NCBI GenBank assembly: GCA_030065975.1
Contig: JASJCN010000004.1
Coordinates: 1 to 50,298, forward strand
Direction: 5' to 3'
DNA from: Myxococcota bacterium
GTDB taxonomy: Bacteria; Myxococcota_A; UBA9160; UBA6930
DNA length: 50,298 bases
Below the pieces are notes generated by a model. The model ran no database searches. It was not told the origin of the DNA and saw nothing but the letters and a program-made list of their open reading frames with translations. A program made the position numbers and the translations under genes. Shown here in pieces: positions 24,840 to 33,917 of the stretch. Positions within the stretch are counted from its first letter, which is position 1. Each line of letters opens with the position of its first letter.

Positions 24840-24871
24840 AGGCGCAGGTGAAGGCTCCGGTGAAGGAGCTT
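24836..24871. repeat. 12-bp tandem repeat, three copies, at the LolA-PEGA junction
   Basis: Units GTGAAGGCGCAG (24836), GTGAAGGCTCCG (24848) and GTGAAGGAGCTT (24860) lie end to end. They begin on the stop codon of the LolA-like gene (GTGA) and lead to the GTG of the PEGA gene. In frame they give the K-rich mini-ORF described at 24836-24880. AAGGAG in the third copy is the Shine-Dalgarno for the PEGA gene. Confidence 0.9.
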
Positions 24872-24880
24872 GGCGCGTGA
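24836..24880 (+). CDS. Candidate 14-residue mini-ORF bridging LolA-like and PEGA genes
   Basis: GTG to TGA, 15 codons, encoding MKAQVKAPVKELGA. The GTG overlaps the LolA-like TGA (GTGA) and its TGA overlaps the GTG of the PEGA gene (GTGA), so the gap between two genes is bridged with a four-base overlap at each end. CCGGAG at 24824-24829 lies 6 bases before the GTG and is a good ribosome-binding site. It could be a translational relay or a real basic peptide; expression is unproven. Confidence 0.4.
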   Translation: MKAQVKAPVKELGA

Positions 24881-25800
24881 GCGGAAGCGGACGCGGGGCG
24901 CCGCTCCCGGGCGGCGAGAGCGAGGCCATCGGCGCGCTCGCCGACCAGCTGGAGCAGCGCATCGGCGCGCTGCGCAAGGCCGAGCCGATTCGCGGGCGCG
25001 GCCCGCGCCGCGCCGCATCGCGCTCCGCGGCCGACGACGTCGAGCAGCCGCGTCCGGGGGAGCGACCGCGCCCCGATCCCTCGAGCGGCAAGCCGCCGGC
25101 GGGGCCGGCCGCCGGCGGCGCCGCGGACTTCTACCGGGCTCCCGACAAGGCGCCCGAGCAGCCGCTGGTGGAGCCCAAGCGCCCGCGGCGGAGCGCCGCG
25201 GAGCAGCTCCAGCGCCAGGCGACCCTGCGCGCGTTCGGCGTGGGCATCGGCGTCGGCATGGCGGTGATGGCCTTCGGCTTCTGGCTCACCCGGAGCGCTC
25301 CCCCGGAGCAGCCCGCCGTGAGCACCCCGGACGTCGCGACGGCCGTGCCGGACCCGGCGCCCATCGAAGCCGCGACGGCGACACCGGAGCCGGTGGCCGA
25401 GGTCACGCCGGCGCCTCCGAAGCCCGAGCCGGTCGAGGTGCTGCCTGCGCCGAAGCCCGCGCCGCTGCCGGACGTGGCCGCAGCGCCACCGCCCCAGGCG
25501 CCCGAGCCCGCGAAGCCCGCCCCGGAGCCCGCCCCTCCCGTCGCCTTCGCCGCGGCCGCGCCCGCGCCCGAGGAGACCGCCGAGCCCGTGGCGGCGGCGG
25601 CCGCGCAGGTGCTGGTGAGCGTGAACGCCTCCCCCTGGGCGGTGATCCGGGTGGACGGCGACGAGATCGGAGAGACTCCGATCGCCGAGCATCCGATCGA
25701 GGCCGGCGCCCACGAGTTCGAGGCGACCCTTCCCGACGGACGCGTGCTGCGCCGGACCGTCGACGTGCGGGCCGACAACGCCCACGTCGCCTTCCCCTAG
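24877..25800 (+). CDS. Single-pass membrane protein with C-terminal PEGA domain
   Basis: A 307-residue protein. Residues 1-117 are cytoplasmic and charged, one membrane segment is at about 118-138 (FGVGIGVGMAVMAFGFWLT), a Pro/Ala/Glu-rich linker of about 120 residues follows (spans the periplasm), and the last 60 residues are a PEGA domain (VLVSVNASPWAVIRVDGDEI then GETPIAEHPIEAG). PEGA domains are surface-associated beta-sandwiches. The architecture resembles myxobacterial envelope proteins. The GTG at 24877 has AAGGAG with an 8-base spacer. It ends at a large inverted repeat, whose left arm begins in its stop codon. Confidence 0.82.
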   Translation: MSGSGRGAPLPGGESEAIGALADQLEQRIGALRKAEPIRGRGPRRAASRSAADDVEQPRPGERPRPDPSSGKPPAGPAAGGAADFYRAPDKAPEQPLVEPKRPRRSAAEQLQRQATLRAFGVGIGVGMAVMAFGFWLTRSAPPEQPAVSTPDVATAVPDPAPIEAATATPEPVAEVTPAPPKPEPVEVLPAPKPAPLPDVAAAPPPQAPEPAKPAPEPAPPVAFAAAAPAPEETAEPVAAAAAQVLVSVNASPWAVIRVDGDEIGETPIAEHPIEAGAHEFEATLPDGRVLRRTVDVRADNAHVAFP

Positions 25801-25879
25801 GGAAGCTCTGCACTCGATTCTCTACACGGAGCGTCGAGGCCTGTCAGCCGCGTGTAGTCGACACCTGCAGAGCTTCCCT
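25799..25879. terminator. 14-bp inverted repeat (bidirectional terminator or cruciform)
   Basis: AGGGAAGCTCTGCA (25799-25812) is a perfect inverted copy of TGCAGAGCTTCCCT (25866-25879). Within the loop CTACACG (25822-25828) pairs with CGTGTAG (25851-25857), making a nested hairpin. The left arm includes the last two bases of the PEGA stop codon and the right arm ends 11 bases before the convergent hydrolase stop. It most simply ends transcription from both sides, but the length of the outer stem is unusual and could instead mark an inverted duplication or cruciform. Confidence 0.7.
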
Positions 25880-25890
25880 GGCGCTCCGCC

Positions 25891-26778
25891 TCAGCCGCGA
25901 CGGGCGACGGACCGACACGCCTCGACGAGGGTCGAGGCGAAGGCGCGCTCGGTGACGCAGGCGTCGTGCCCACCCCGGACCTCGAAGACCTCGGCCCCTT
26001 CGATGGAGCTGGCGAGCTTGCGCTGCCGCTCGGGCGGAACCAGGACGTCCTCGGTAGTCACCACGACGGCGCTCGGAACGTCGACGTCCCCGATCCAGTC
26101 GTGGGACGAGAAGCGTGCGACCGCGTGGGCGGCCTGGATCACGCTCGCCGGCTCGTGGCCGATGAACTCCTCGCGCACGCGTTCGCGCAGGGCCGGGTGC
26201 TCGATGCGCTGGAGCATGCGGCTCAGCGAGCGGGCCCGCGCGGGGCCGGGGAACAGCCGCGCAGCGAGGGCGGCCGGCGGCATGCCGACGCGCGCCAGCC
26301 GGGCCATGGTGCGCGTCGCGAAGTGGCGCGCGGTGGCACACAGGACGAGGCCGTCGACCTGGTCCCGGTGGCGACGCCAGGTGAGCGACGCGATCGGCCC
26401 CCCCATCGAGTAGCCGACGGCGATGAAGTGCTCGGCGCCGCGCGCGGAGGCGGCGGCCGCGGCGTCGTCGGCGCACTCCTCGAGGCGGAAGCGGCGGGTG
26501 CGAAGGCCCCGCCCATGTCCCCGGTGGTCGAGGCTCAACACCCGGAAGTGCTCCGACAAAGCGCGGTAGCAACGCCCCCAGTTCAGGCGACCCGTGGCGC
26601 CCAGGCCATGGAGCAGGAGCACCGTCGGCGCTCCCACCGGGCCGGGAACGTCCCGCACCCGCGTGCGGCCGCGTCCGGGGAGATCGACCCAGTGATCGAT
26701 TCCGCCGGGATCTCCCGCCCCATCCGGGCGGTTGGGGCGGCTTCCGGGCGTCTGCGTCGGCTCGCCGGCGGCTTGCAT
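25891..26778 (-). CDS. Alpha/beta hydrolase
   Basis: A 295-residue alpha/beta-hydrolase-fold enzyme. The oxyanion HGLG appears in VLLLHGLGATGRLNWGR, the nucleophile Ser in AVGYSMGGPIASL (GxSxG), the acid in VVVTTEDVLVPPERQ and the His in VRGGHDACVTE. Family members are esterases, lipases or C-C hydrolases; no cap domain decides the class here. The ATG at 26778 is taken as the start. It lies 72 bases downstream of the glycosyltransferase on the same strand, perhaps in one operon, with its terminator at the inverted repeat. Confidence 0.85.
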   Translation of the reverse strand: MQAAGEPTQTPGSRPNRPDGAGDPGGIDHWVDLPGRGRTRVRDVPGPVGAPTVLLLHGLGATGRLNWGRCYRALSEHFRVLSLDHRGHGRGLRTRRFRLEECADDAAAAASARGAEHFIAVGYSMGGPIASLTWRRHRDQVDGLVLCATARHFATRTMARLARVGMPPAALAARLFPGPARARSLSRMLQRIEHPALRERVREEFIGHEPASVIQAAHAVARFSSHDWIGDVDVPSAVVVTTEDVLVPPERQRKLASSIEGAEVFEVRGGHDACVTERAFASTLVEACRSVARRG

Positions 26779-26850
26779 GTCCGAAGATCATGACGAGCCG
26801 ACGCCCGAGGGCAAGCGCCCGGGCCTCGTGCGCCGCGGCCCCAGCCGCGT

Positions 26851-28071
26851 TCAGGCGCGCAGGAGCGGCGCCGGGTCGAGAGGCTCGGCGATGGCCGCCC
26901 GCAGCTCGCTCCCGAGCGCGGCGGCACGCGCCCGGACGAAGTCGTTGTCGACCAGGCTGCGCAGCCACTCCGCCAGGCTCTCGGCCGAGAGTCGCGGGCG
27001 CCGGATCGAGACCGGTGCCGCCCCGAGCTGCCACATGCGGTGGGCGAACCAGTACTGGTCGAGCAGGTGGGGAACGATCAGCTGGGGCACCCCGGCGCGG
27101 GCCGCCGTCGTGGTGGTGCCCGCACCCCCGTGGTGGACGACGCAGGCGACGCGCGGGAACAGGGCGGCGTGGGAGACCGGGCCGGCGACGTGGATCGAGT
27201 CGGGAAGCGCGCCCTCGCCGAGCCCGGCCCAGCCGCCCCCGATGACGGCGCGCAGCCCAGCGCGCTCGACGCCCTCGACCAGCGTGCGCGTCGTCTCCCC
27301 CGGCCGTGCATCGGGCATGCTGCCGAAGCCGATGTAGACCGGGCGGGAGCCCGAGGCCAGGAACGACTCGAGCTTGGCCGGAAGCGGCTCGGGCTCGAAC
27401 GGATGCAGGCAGCGCACCTGCTGCACCGGGAACGCCGAGTCCGCCGGCGCGCGGGCGATCCCCGCGTCGACCGCGAGGATGGGCCGCTCGGAGACGAAGT
27501 GGCGGTAGACGTCGCCCAGCCGAGGCAGACCGAGCTCGCGGCGGTGGCGGTCGAGCGGGCCGCGCATCACCGCACCGAGCCCGGCTCGCGCGAGCCACCA
27601 GAGGCCCGCGTTGAGCCAGCCCGGCAGGCCCTGGCGCGAGACGACGAAGGGAGGGTGCTCGCGGGAGGGCAGCAGCACCGGGCAGTAGGCCAGCAGCCGG
27701 TACGGCACGCCGGCCGCCTCGGCCACCGAGGGGCCGGCCACCTGCACGCCGGCCCCGATCACCAGGTCGACGCCGTCGATCGCCTCCGGCAGGGCTGCGA
27801 ACTGCTCGTCGAAGAGCGCACGCAGCTCGCTCCGGCAGGCCTCGAGCGTGGCCCGCGGCCCGGCGTGGATGGCCCGGGCGTTGCGCTCGAGCAGGGAGCG
27901 CACGCTCGATCCGACCGGCCGGAAGTCGAGGCCCGCGGCGGCCACCTCGTCCGCGAAGTCCACCGTCGCGCACACGCGGACGTCGTGGCCATGGCGCTCG
28001 AGCGTCGCCCCCAGCGCCAGCACCGGGTACACGTCGCCGCGGGATCCGGAGGCGGCCAGGGCGATCTTCAT
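26851..28071 (-). CDS. GT1-family glycosyltransferase, sterol/macrolide-glucosyltransferase type
   Basis: A 406-residue GT-B enzyme that transfers a sugar from a nucleotide donor to a small hydrophobic acceptor. The N-terminal SGSRGDVYPVLALGATLE motif is shared with sterol 3-beta-glucosyltransferases. The C-terminal donor site has HHGGAGTTTTAARAGVPQL and LDQYWFAHRMWQLG, in place of the plant PSPG box. No membrane anchor is seen. The ATG at 28071 is the natural start. It is followed by the hydrolase and preceded by the aldose epimerase, all on the minus strand. The acceptor could be a steroid, polyketide or terpenoid. Confidence 0.9.
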   Translation of the reverse strand: MKIALAASGSRGDVYPVLALGATLERHGHDVRVCATVDFADEVAAAGLDFRPVGSSVRSLLERNARAIHAGPRATLEACRSELRALFDEQFAALPEAIDGVDLVIGAGVQVAGPSVAEAAGVPYRLLAYCPVLLPSREHPPFVVSRQGLPGWLNAGLWWLARAGLGAVMRGPLDRHRRELGLPRLGDVYRHFVSERPILAVDAGIARAPADSAFPVQQVRCLHPFEPEPLPAKLESFLASGSRPVYIGFGSMPDARPGETTRTLVEGVERAGLRAVIGGGWAGLGEGALPDSIHVAGPVSHAALFPRVACVVHHGGAGTTTTAARAGVPQLIVPHLLDQYWFAHRMWQLGAAPVSIRRPRLSAESLAEWLRSLVDNDFVRARAAALGSELRAAIAEPLDPAPLLRA

Positions 28072-28112
28072 CCCCCGCCTATCGGCTCGGCGTTCGCGCT
28101 GCTTGAAGCGGC

Positions 28113-28946
28113 CTACGCGGCCCGGAAGCGCAGCGCGAACTCGCCACACAGGGGCCGCCCGGGCTCGACCACGCGCGGCGCCAGGTTCAGGGCGTCGGGA
28201 GGACCGCTCTGGGGCTCCAGACACAAGGCATGCTCGGGCTCGTCGTAGACGACCCAGTGGTCGAGGTCCGAGTGCAGCTCGAGGCGCACGGCCCCGGGCC
28301 ACTCGATCCACGGCTCCTCGACGATTCCGGTGAAGCAGTCGTCGAAGGGCCCCGAGCCGGGCGCGCGGCGTTCGCCGTCGGGGATCCCCTCGGCGTCGCG
28401 CACGTACATCTCGCGGGCCTCGAAGCCGAGCCGAGCGTCCCCGCCGGCGCCGAGCCGGCGGCGGAACCAGGGATGCCAGCCGAGGCTCGCCGGAAAGGGC
28501 TCGCTCTCGGCGTGGACCTCGAGTCGCAGCCGAAGCTCGCCGGGCTCGAGCGCGAACTGCTGGACCGCCCGACCCGGAAAGGGCCAGTCCGGGCCCAGAT
28601 CGATCGAGAGCCGCCCTCCCCCTTCGTCCTCCCAGGGGCGATCGAGCACCGTCCCGTGGATCGCGTGGGGCGGCATGCGCAGGGGCAGCGTGTACTCGGC
28701 GCCGGCGAACCTGAAGCGCCCACGCCGGACCCGGCCCGCGAACGGCGCCATCGGATAGCAGCCCCACCGGACGGGATCAGGGACGGGATCAGGGACGGGA
28801 TCCGAGTCGCGCCCCAGGAGCAGCTCGTGACCGTGAACGGTGAAGGACGCCAGGCGCCCTCCGGCCTCGGCATCGACCCGGGCCCGTGCGTTCGCGACCT
28901 CGAAGCTCGGCACCGGTGGTACTGTACCGGACCGTGCCCGATCCAC
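28113..28946 (-). CDS. Aldose 1-epimerase family protein
   Basis: A 277-residue galactose mutarotase-like fold protein. The family's catalytic His is expected in [16 protein letters not shown] and WHPWFRR; the Glu near the C-terminus could be in [18 protein letters not shown]. These suggest interconversion of hexose anomers or a non-catalytic sugar-binding role. The GTG at 28946 lies 32 bases from the divergent GH3 gene; a second GTG at 28913 would give a start just before the conserved [10 protein letters not shown] segment. A 12-bp repeat adds DPVPDPV near residues 49-58. Its position next to the glucosidase suggests it handles the released sugar. Confidence 0.85.
   Translation of the reverse strand: MDRARSGTVPPVPSFEVANARARVDAEAGGRLASFTVHGHELLLGRDSDPVPDPVPDPVRWGCYPMAPFAGRVRRGRFRFAGAEYTLPLRMPPHAIHGTVLDRPWEDEGGGRLSIDLGPDWPFPGRAVQQFALEPGELRLRLEVHAESEPFPASLGWHPWFRRRLGAGGDARLGFEAREMYVRDAEGIPDGERRAPGSGPFDDCFTGIVEEPWIEWPGAVRLELHSDLDHWVVYDEPEHALCLEPQSGPPDALNLAPRVVEPGRPLCGEFALRFRAA
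28773..28802. repeat. 12-bp tandem repeat within the aldose epimerase gene
   Basis: GGGATCAGGGAC is repeated at 28773 and 28785 and again in part at 28797. It encodes the DPVPDPV stretch in the epimerase loop after about residue 47 (minus strand). It adds residues in frame, probably by slippage. Confidence 0.85.
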
Positions 28947-28978
28947 CGGGGGTGGCTCCGGCCGGTCAGAGGAGTGCC

Positions 28979-31510
28979 ATGTCGGAGCGATGCGACGAGC
29001 TGCTCGAGCAGCTCACCCTGGAAGAGAAGGTCGAGCTCGTCACGGGTCTCGACATGTGGCACACGCGGCCGGTCGAGCGGCTCGGCATCGGCTCGATGAA
29101 GGTCACCGACGGGCCTGCGGGCGCGCGCGGAGACGGCCTGCTGGCGACCGGTACCCCCACCGCCTGCATTCCCTGCGGCGCGGCGCTCGGCGCGAGCTGG
29201 GACCCGGACCTGCTCGAGCGCCTCGGCGCGCTGCTCGGCGACGAGTCGCGCGCCAAGGGCGCACACGTGCTGCTGGCGCCGACCATCAACCTCCACCGCT
29301 CGCCCAAGGCCGGCCGCAACTTCGAGTGCTACTCGGAGGATCCGATCCTCTCGGGCAAGCTCGCGGCGGCCTTCATCCGCGGCGTCCAGTCCCGGGGCGT
29401 GGCCACGACGCCGAAGCACTTCGTCGCCAACGACTCCGAGTTCGAGCGCAACACCATCGACTCCCAGGTCGACGAGCGCACCCTGCGCGAGCTGTATCTC
29501 CTGCCCTTCGAGCTGGCGGTCAAGGAGGGCTCGGCCTGGGGTCTGATGAGCGCCTACAACCGGCTCAACGGGGTCTTCTGCTCCGAGCACGAGTGGCTGC
29601 TCGGGACGGTGCTGCGCGAGCAGTGGGGCTTCGACGGCTTCGTCGTCTCCGACTGGTTCGCGGCGCGGTCGACGGCGGAGTCCGCGCGCGCCGGGCTCAG
29701 CCTCGAGATGCCCGGCGAGGGCCGCTACTACGGGGAGAAGCTGCGCAAGGCCGTCGAGTCGGGCGAGCTCGAGGAGGCCGTCCTCGATCGGCTCGCGGCC
29801 GACGTGCTGCGCGTGCAGGAGCGCTCGGGCGTCCTCGACGGCGTGGGCAGCGACACCGAGGACGCCCTCGACCGCCCGGAGGACCGGGCGCTGATCCGCG
29901 AGGCGGCAATCGCCGGGACCGTCCTGCTGCGCAACGACGGCCTGCTGCCCCTCGACCCGGCCGCCCTCGGATCGATCGCGGTGATCGGGCCCAACGCGTA
30001 CCGCGCCCGCATCATGGGCGGCGGCTCCGCCAAGGTCGCCGCATATCGCGCAGTCTCGCCCCTCGACGCCCTGCGCTGGCGCGTCGGCGAGGGCGTGCGC
30101 ATCGAGTACGCCCGCGGCTGCGACATCAACCGCACCACCGCGCCTCTCGAAGCGCCTCTGCTGATGGAGGGTGCGCGCCTCGAGTTCTTCGCGGGGCACG
30201 ATCTCGAAGGCGACGTCCTCGCGAGCCGGGAGATCCAGGAGTTCGACTTCCGGGCCTTCGGCGCCCCCGCGCCCGAGGTGCCGGCTGGGCCCTACTCGTT
30301 CCGCGCGGTGGGGCGGGTGCTGCCGACCGTGACGGGCCTCCACGAGCTGCGCCTGATCCAGTCGGGCCGCGTGCGCGTGCTGGTGGACGGGGAGGTGAAG
30401 CTCGACGCCACCGAGGGCGAGTACGAGCGGGGCGACGCCTTCTTCGGCTTCGGCTCGGTCGAGATCGCCGCGGAGGTCGAGCTCGTTGCCGGGCGGCCCA
30501 CCGAGATCGAGCTGCAGTACTGCAACCGCGATGCGGTGCTCCTGAGCGGCGCGACGCTCGGGCTCGTGAGCCGGGTCGAGGAGGACCTGCTGGGCGAGGC
30601 CGAGGCGCTGGCCCGCGCCTGCGACGTGGCCCTCGTGGTGGTGGGCACCAACGACGACTGGGAGACCGAGGGGCGCGACCGCGACCTCTTCGAGCTCCCG
30701 GGCGACCAGCCGGAGCTGATCCGGCGCGTTGCGGCGGCCAACCCGCGCACCGTGGTCGCGGTGAACGCCGGCGCGATCCACGACCTCTCCTGGCTCGAGG
30801 ATCCCGCCGCCACGCTGCAGATCTCCTTCGCGGGTCAGGAGCTGGGAGACGCGCTGGTGGACGTGCTGTTCGGCGTGGCCGATCCGGGCGGCCGCATGCC
30901 GACGAGCGTCCCGTCCCGCTACGAGCAGTTCGGCGCCTACCTCAACTACCCCGGCGAGAACGGCGCCGTGCGCTACGGCGAAGGGCTCTTCATCGGACAC
31001 CGCTGGCACGATGCCCTCGGCGTCCCGGCCCGGGTGCCCTTCGGCCACGGCCTCTCCTACGCCCGCTTCGAGATCGGCGGGCTCGTGGCGCCCACCACGC
31101 TCCCGGCCGGCGAGCCCCTGCCGCTCCAGTTCGAGGTGGCCAACGTGAGCGAACGACCCGGCACCGAGGTGGTGCAGGTCTACGTGGAGCCGCTGGCTCC
31201 GCGGCTCCAGCGGCCCCTGCGCGAGCTCAAAGCATTTTCCAAGGTTCGGCTCCAACCGGGCGAAAAGAAGACGCTTTCGGTCGAGCTCCCGGCGCGGGCG
31301 TTTGCCAGCTTCGACCCGGCCGATCCAAACGGTGCGAGGCTCCGCAGCCGGAGCCCGGTGCCCGTGGGCGAAGGTGCAGGCGCCCGCGAAGAGGCGGGCT
31401 GGTACGCGGAGCCGGGCACGTACCGCATCCACCTCGGACGCTCCTCGGCGGACTTCGTGGCGCGCCACGAGGTGACCCTCGAGGGCGACGACGCGCGCCT
31501 TCCCCTCTGA
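28979..31510 (+). CDS. GH3 beta-glucosidase with PA14 insert
   Basis: An 843-residue glycoside hydrolase family 3 enzyme, with the (beta/alpha)8 domain followed by an alpha/beta sandwich, a PA14 insertion and a C-terminal FnIII-like domain. The nucleophile is the Asp in [16 protein letters not shown], with [20 protein letters not shown] in the same domain. The acid/base Glu is probably in [15 protein letters not shown]. The PA14-type insert spans about residues 395-520 ([20 protein letters not shown] region). There is no signal peptide, so it is probably cytoplasmic and acts on imported glycosides. The ATG at 28979 is preceded by AGAGGAG. It heads an operon with two further sugar-related genes. 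Confidence 0.95.
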   Translation: MSERCDELLEQLTLEEKVELVTGLDMWHTRPVERLGIGSMKVTDGPAGARGDGLLATGTPTACIPCGAALGASWDPDLLERLGALLGDESRAKGAHVLLAPTINLHRSPKAGRNFECYSEDPILSGKLAAAFIRGVQSRGVATTPKHFVANDSEFERNTIDSQVDERTLRELYLLPFELAVKEGSAWGLMSAYNRLNGVFCSEHEWLLGTVLREQWGFDGFVVSDWFAARSTAESARAGLSLEMPGEGRYYGEKLRKAVESGELEEAVLDRLAADVLRVQERSGVLDGVGSDTEDALDRPEDRALIREAAIAGTVLLRNDGLLPLDPAALGSIAVIGPNAYRARIMGGGSAKVAAYRAVSPLDALRWRVGEGVRIEYARGCDINRTTAPLEAPLLMEGARLEFFAGHDLEGDVLASREIQEFDFRAFGAPAPEVPAGPYSFRAVGRVLPTVTGLHELRLIQSGRVRVLVDGEVKLDATEGEYERGDAFFGFGSVEIAAEVELVAGRPTEIELQYCNRDAVLLSGATLGLVSRVEEDLLGEAEALARACDVALVVVGTNDDWETEGRDRDLFELPGDQPELIRRVAAANPRTVVAVNAGAIHDLSWLEDPAATLQISFAGQELGDALVDVLFGVADPGGRMPTSVPSRYEQFGAYLNYPGENGAVRYGEGLFIGHRWHDALGVPARVPFGHGLSYARFEIGGLVAPTTLPAGEPLPLQFEVANVSERPGTEVVQVYVEPLAPRLQRPLRELKAFSKVRLQPGEKKTLSVELPARAFASFDPADPNGARLRSRSPVPVGEGAGAREEAGWYAEPGTYRIHLGRSSADFVARHEVTLEGDDARLPL

Positions 31511-31542
31511 CCTGCGACGCCCGAGGAGAACGGGGGAGTGCC

Positions 31543-32784
31543 ATGACGATCCGGAGCTTCGAGCCCCAGTACATGCCGATCGGGGTGCTGACGGCGGCTC
31601 TGCAGGAGCTCACCCCGCGCGAGGCGCGCGACGCCGACCCGGACCTCGCGATCGAGGAGTGGCTGGCCTTCGCCGCCGAGCTCGACGTGGAGTGCATCCA
31701 GCTCTCGGCGGCGCTCCATCCGAGCGAGTCCGACGTCCCGCCGGAAGCCCTGCTCGACCCGGTCGCCAACACCCTCGACCTGCGGGCCCCCTTCGACGCC
31801 GAGCGGGCGGCCCGGGTACGCGCCGCCGTGGCTGCGAGCGGCGTCGAGATCGCGGACATCGGCTACTTCGACAACCTGCTCCACGACGACGCCCGCCTGC
31901 GCGCCCGCAAGCACGCCTTCCTGCTGCGCGTCTTCGACGCGGCGGTGGCTCTCGGCGTCCCGGCCGTCTGCGGCTTCGTCGGCCGCAACGAGAAGCTCTC
32001 GATGGACGAGAACCTGGTCGACTTCGAGGCGTCCTTCGTCCCGCTCCTCTCGGAGGCCCGGGCCCGCGGCCTCGAGTACCGGATCGAGCAGTGCCCGATG
32101 CCCGGCTGGACCCCGGCCGACTCCTTCCACAACAACATCGCCTACACGCCCGGCACCTGGATCGCGCTCCACCGGATCTGCGAGCGCCACGGCGTGGGCG
32201 AACAGCTGCGCATCCACTACGACCCCTCCCACGCGATCCTGATGGGTCAGGACACCCGCTCGCTGTTCCAGGTGCTGCGGGACGAGGGCCTGGGCTTTCT
32301 GATCTCGGGCTTCCACGTGAAGGGCCAGGTGATCGACCCCAAGGGCCTCGCCACCTGGGGCTACGGGGGCCAGACGGTCGAGCGAGGCGACTGGGTCGAG
32401 GGCCGCCCCTCACCCGAGGTCGCCGATCGGGCGAACGCCTGGCGCAAGCAGACGGTGCTGTGCGAGCACGAGCTGCCCGGCACCGCGCGGCACGACCCCC
32501 TCGCCTACCTGCAGAACCGGAGCGTCGACTGGCTCGACCACCAGCTGGCGGCGCGCGAGCTCCTCGATCTCGACGTCGCGCGCACGCCGCTCATCGTGGA
32601 GCACGAGTACCCCGCGGCCCGCGTCCAGGATCGCGAGGCGCTGCTGCCGATCCTCAAGGGCTCGATCGCCTTCACCCGCCACATCGATCGCGCGGCCGCG
32701 GCGATGTACGCGCTGCAACAGGAGGTGCTGCCGGCCCAGGAGATCGCCGTGCAGGGCATCGGGCGGGAGGCCTACCGGTCGTGA
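31543..32784 (+). CDS. Sugar phosphate isomerase/epimerase-like TIM-barrel protein
   Basis: A 413-residue xylose-isomerase-like TIM barrel, longer than most of its class. Seen: [55 protein letters not shown] and the [12 protein letters not shown] strand with likely metal ligands (Asp and His), then [13 protein letters not shown]. Relatives include inosose dehydratase, 2-keto-sugar epimerases and 3-keto-glycoside eliminases. The substrate is not visible. The ATG has GGGGGAG upstream, 32 bases after the GH3 stop. The next gene overlaps its stop by GTGA. Confidence 0.85.
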   Translation: MTIRSFEPQYMPIGVLTAALQELTPREARDADPDLAIEEWLAFAAELDVECIQLSAALHPSESDVPPEALLDPVANTLDLRAPFDAERAARVRAAVAASGVEIADIGYFDNLLHDDARLRARKHAFLLRVFDAAVALGVPAVCGFVGRNEKLSMDENLVDFEASFVPLLSEARARGLEYRIEQCPMPGWTPADSFHNNIAYTPGTWIALHRICERHGVGEQLRIHYDPSHAILMGQDTRSLFQVLRDEGLGFLISGFHVKGQVIDPKGLATWGYGGQTVERGDWVEGRPSPEVADRANAWRKQTVLCEHELPGTARHDPLAYLQNRSVDWLDHQLAARELLDLDVARTPLIVEHEYPAARVQDREALLPILKGSIAFTRHIDRAAAAMYALQQEVLPAQEIAVQGIGREAYRS

Positions 32785-33917
32785 GGCCCGTGAGCCCGGA
32801 GCGTCGGGAGCTGCGGGTCGCGATGATCGGCCACCGCTTCATGGGCCGCGCGCACTCGAACGGCTGGCGCCAGGCCGGCCACTTCTTCGAGCTCCCCGCG
32901 AAGCCCGTGCTGGCGTTGCTGTGCGGTCGCGACGCGACCGCCGTCGCGGACGCCGCGAGCCGCTACGGTTTCGAGGCGACGTCCACCGACTGGCGCGAGA
33001 CCGTGGCCCGCGACGACGTCGACGTGGTGGACGTGTGCACGCCCGGCGACTCCCACGCGGAGATCGCCATTGCCGCCGCCGAGGCCGGCAAGGCCGTGCT
33101 CTGCGAGAAGCCCCTGGCCAACGACCCCGCCGAGGCCCGGGCCATGCTCGACGCCGTGAAGCGGGCCGGCGTGGCCCACATGGTGTGTCACAACTACCGA
33201 CGCGCACCGGCCGTTTTGCTGGCCCGTCGCATCCTCGATTCGGGCCGCCTCGGACGCATCCACCACTACCGGGGCACCTATCTGCAGGACTGGATCGTCG
33301 ATCCGGAATTCCCCCGGGTCTGGCGCCTCGAGAAGGCGCGGGCCGGCAGCGGGGCGCTCGGCGACATCGCCTCCCACTCGATCGACCTCGCCCGCTTCCT
33401 CGTGGGAGAGATCTGCGAGGTGAGCGGGCTGCTCGAGACCTTCGTCGAGGAGCGCCCGCTGCCCGAGGGGGGCGGGCGCGGGGCGGTCGACGTCGACGAC
33501 GCGGCGCTCGCGCTACTGCGCTTCGAGAGCGGGGCCATCGGATCCGTCGAGGGCTCGCGCTTCGCGCCGGGGCGCAAGAACTGGAACCGCTTCGAGATCA
33601 ATGCGAGCCGCGGCAGCCTGGTCTTCGACCTCGAGCGGATCAACGAGCTGCGGGTGTACGAGGAAGACGGGCCGGACAGCGGCTTCCGCACGATCCTCGC
33701 CACCGACCCGAGCCATCCCTTCGTCGAGGCCTGGTGGCCGCCGGGACACGCGCTCGGCTACGAGCACACCTTCGTCCACACCCTGGTCGACTTCGTGCGC
33801 GCCGTCTGCGGCGGCCCGCCTGCGACACCCGACTTCGCCGACGGACTGCGGAACCAGGAGGTGCTGGACGCGATCGAGCGCTCGGCCCGCGCCCGGAGCT
33901 GGGCTCCCGCTCACTGA
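32781..33917 (+). CDS. Gfo/Idh/MocA-family oxidoreductase
   Basis: A 378-residue NAD(P)-dependent sugar oxidoreductase. The N-terminal Rossmann fold has [16 protein letters not shown] (GxRxxG-type) and the conserved CEKPLAND (EKP motif) at about 112-119. The C-terminal alpha/beta domain has [14 protein letters not shown] and [16 protein letters not shown]. Enzymes of this family oxidise or reduce sugar hydroxyls, such as at C3. The start is the GTG at 32781, overlapping the isomerase TGA (GTGA); an in-frame GTG at 32790 is an alternative. It ends in the first copy of a 26-bp repeat. It fits as the oxidising step in a keto-sugar route. Confidence 0.9.
   Translation: MRPVSPERRELRVAMIGHRFMGRAHSNGWRQAGHFFELPAKPVLALLCGRDATAVADAASRYGFEATSTDWRETVARDDVDVVDVCTPGDSHAEIAIAAAEAGKAVLCEKPLANDPAEARAMLDAVKRAGVAHMVCHNYRRAPAVLLARRILDSGRLGRIHHYRGTYLQDWIVDPEFPRVWRLEKARAGSGALGDIASHSIDLARFLVGEICEVSGLLETFVEERPLPEGGGRGAVDVDDAALALLRFESGAIGSVEGSRFAPGRKNWNRFEINASRGSLVFDLERINELRVYEEDGPDSGFRTILATDPSHPFVEAWWPPGHALGYEHTFVHTLVDFVRAVCGGPPATPDFADGLRNQEVLDAIERSARARSWAPAH

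Noticed and set aside
26770-26860. A short plus-strand ORF (MSEDHDEPTPEGK...) between the hydrolase and glycosyltransferase genes
   Set aside because: It runs antisense into the glycosyltransferase gene and turns into arginine-rich shadow after about 15 residues, with no ribosome-binding site.
28187-31468. A 1093-codon open frame antisense to the GH3 gene
   Set aside because: It is the complement-strand shadow of a gene with a clear GH3 sequence; it has no recognisable motifs and crosses the epimerase gene.
28840-32784. A 1314-codon open frame on the plus strand spanning the GH3 gene and the next gene
   Set aside because: Only its end, from 31543, looks like a real protein. The rest is arginine- and proline-rich shadow of the GH3 gene in another frame, as expected at this G+C content.
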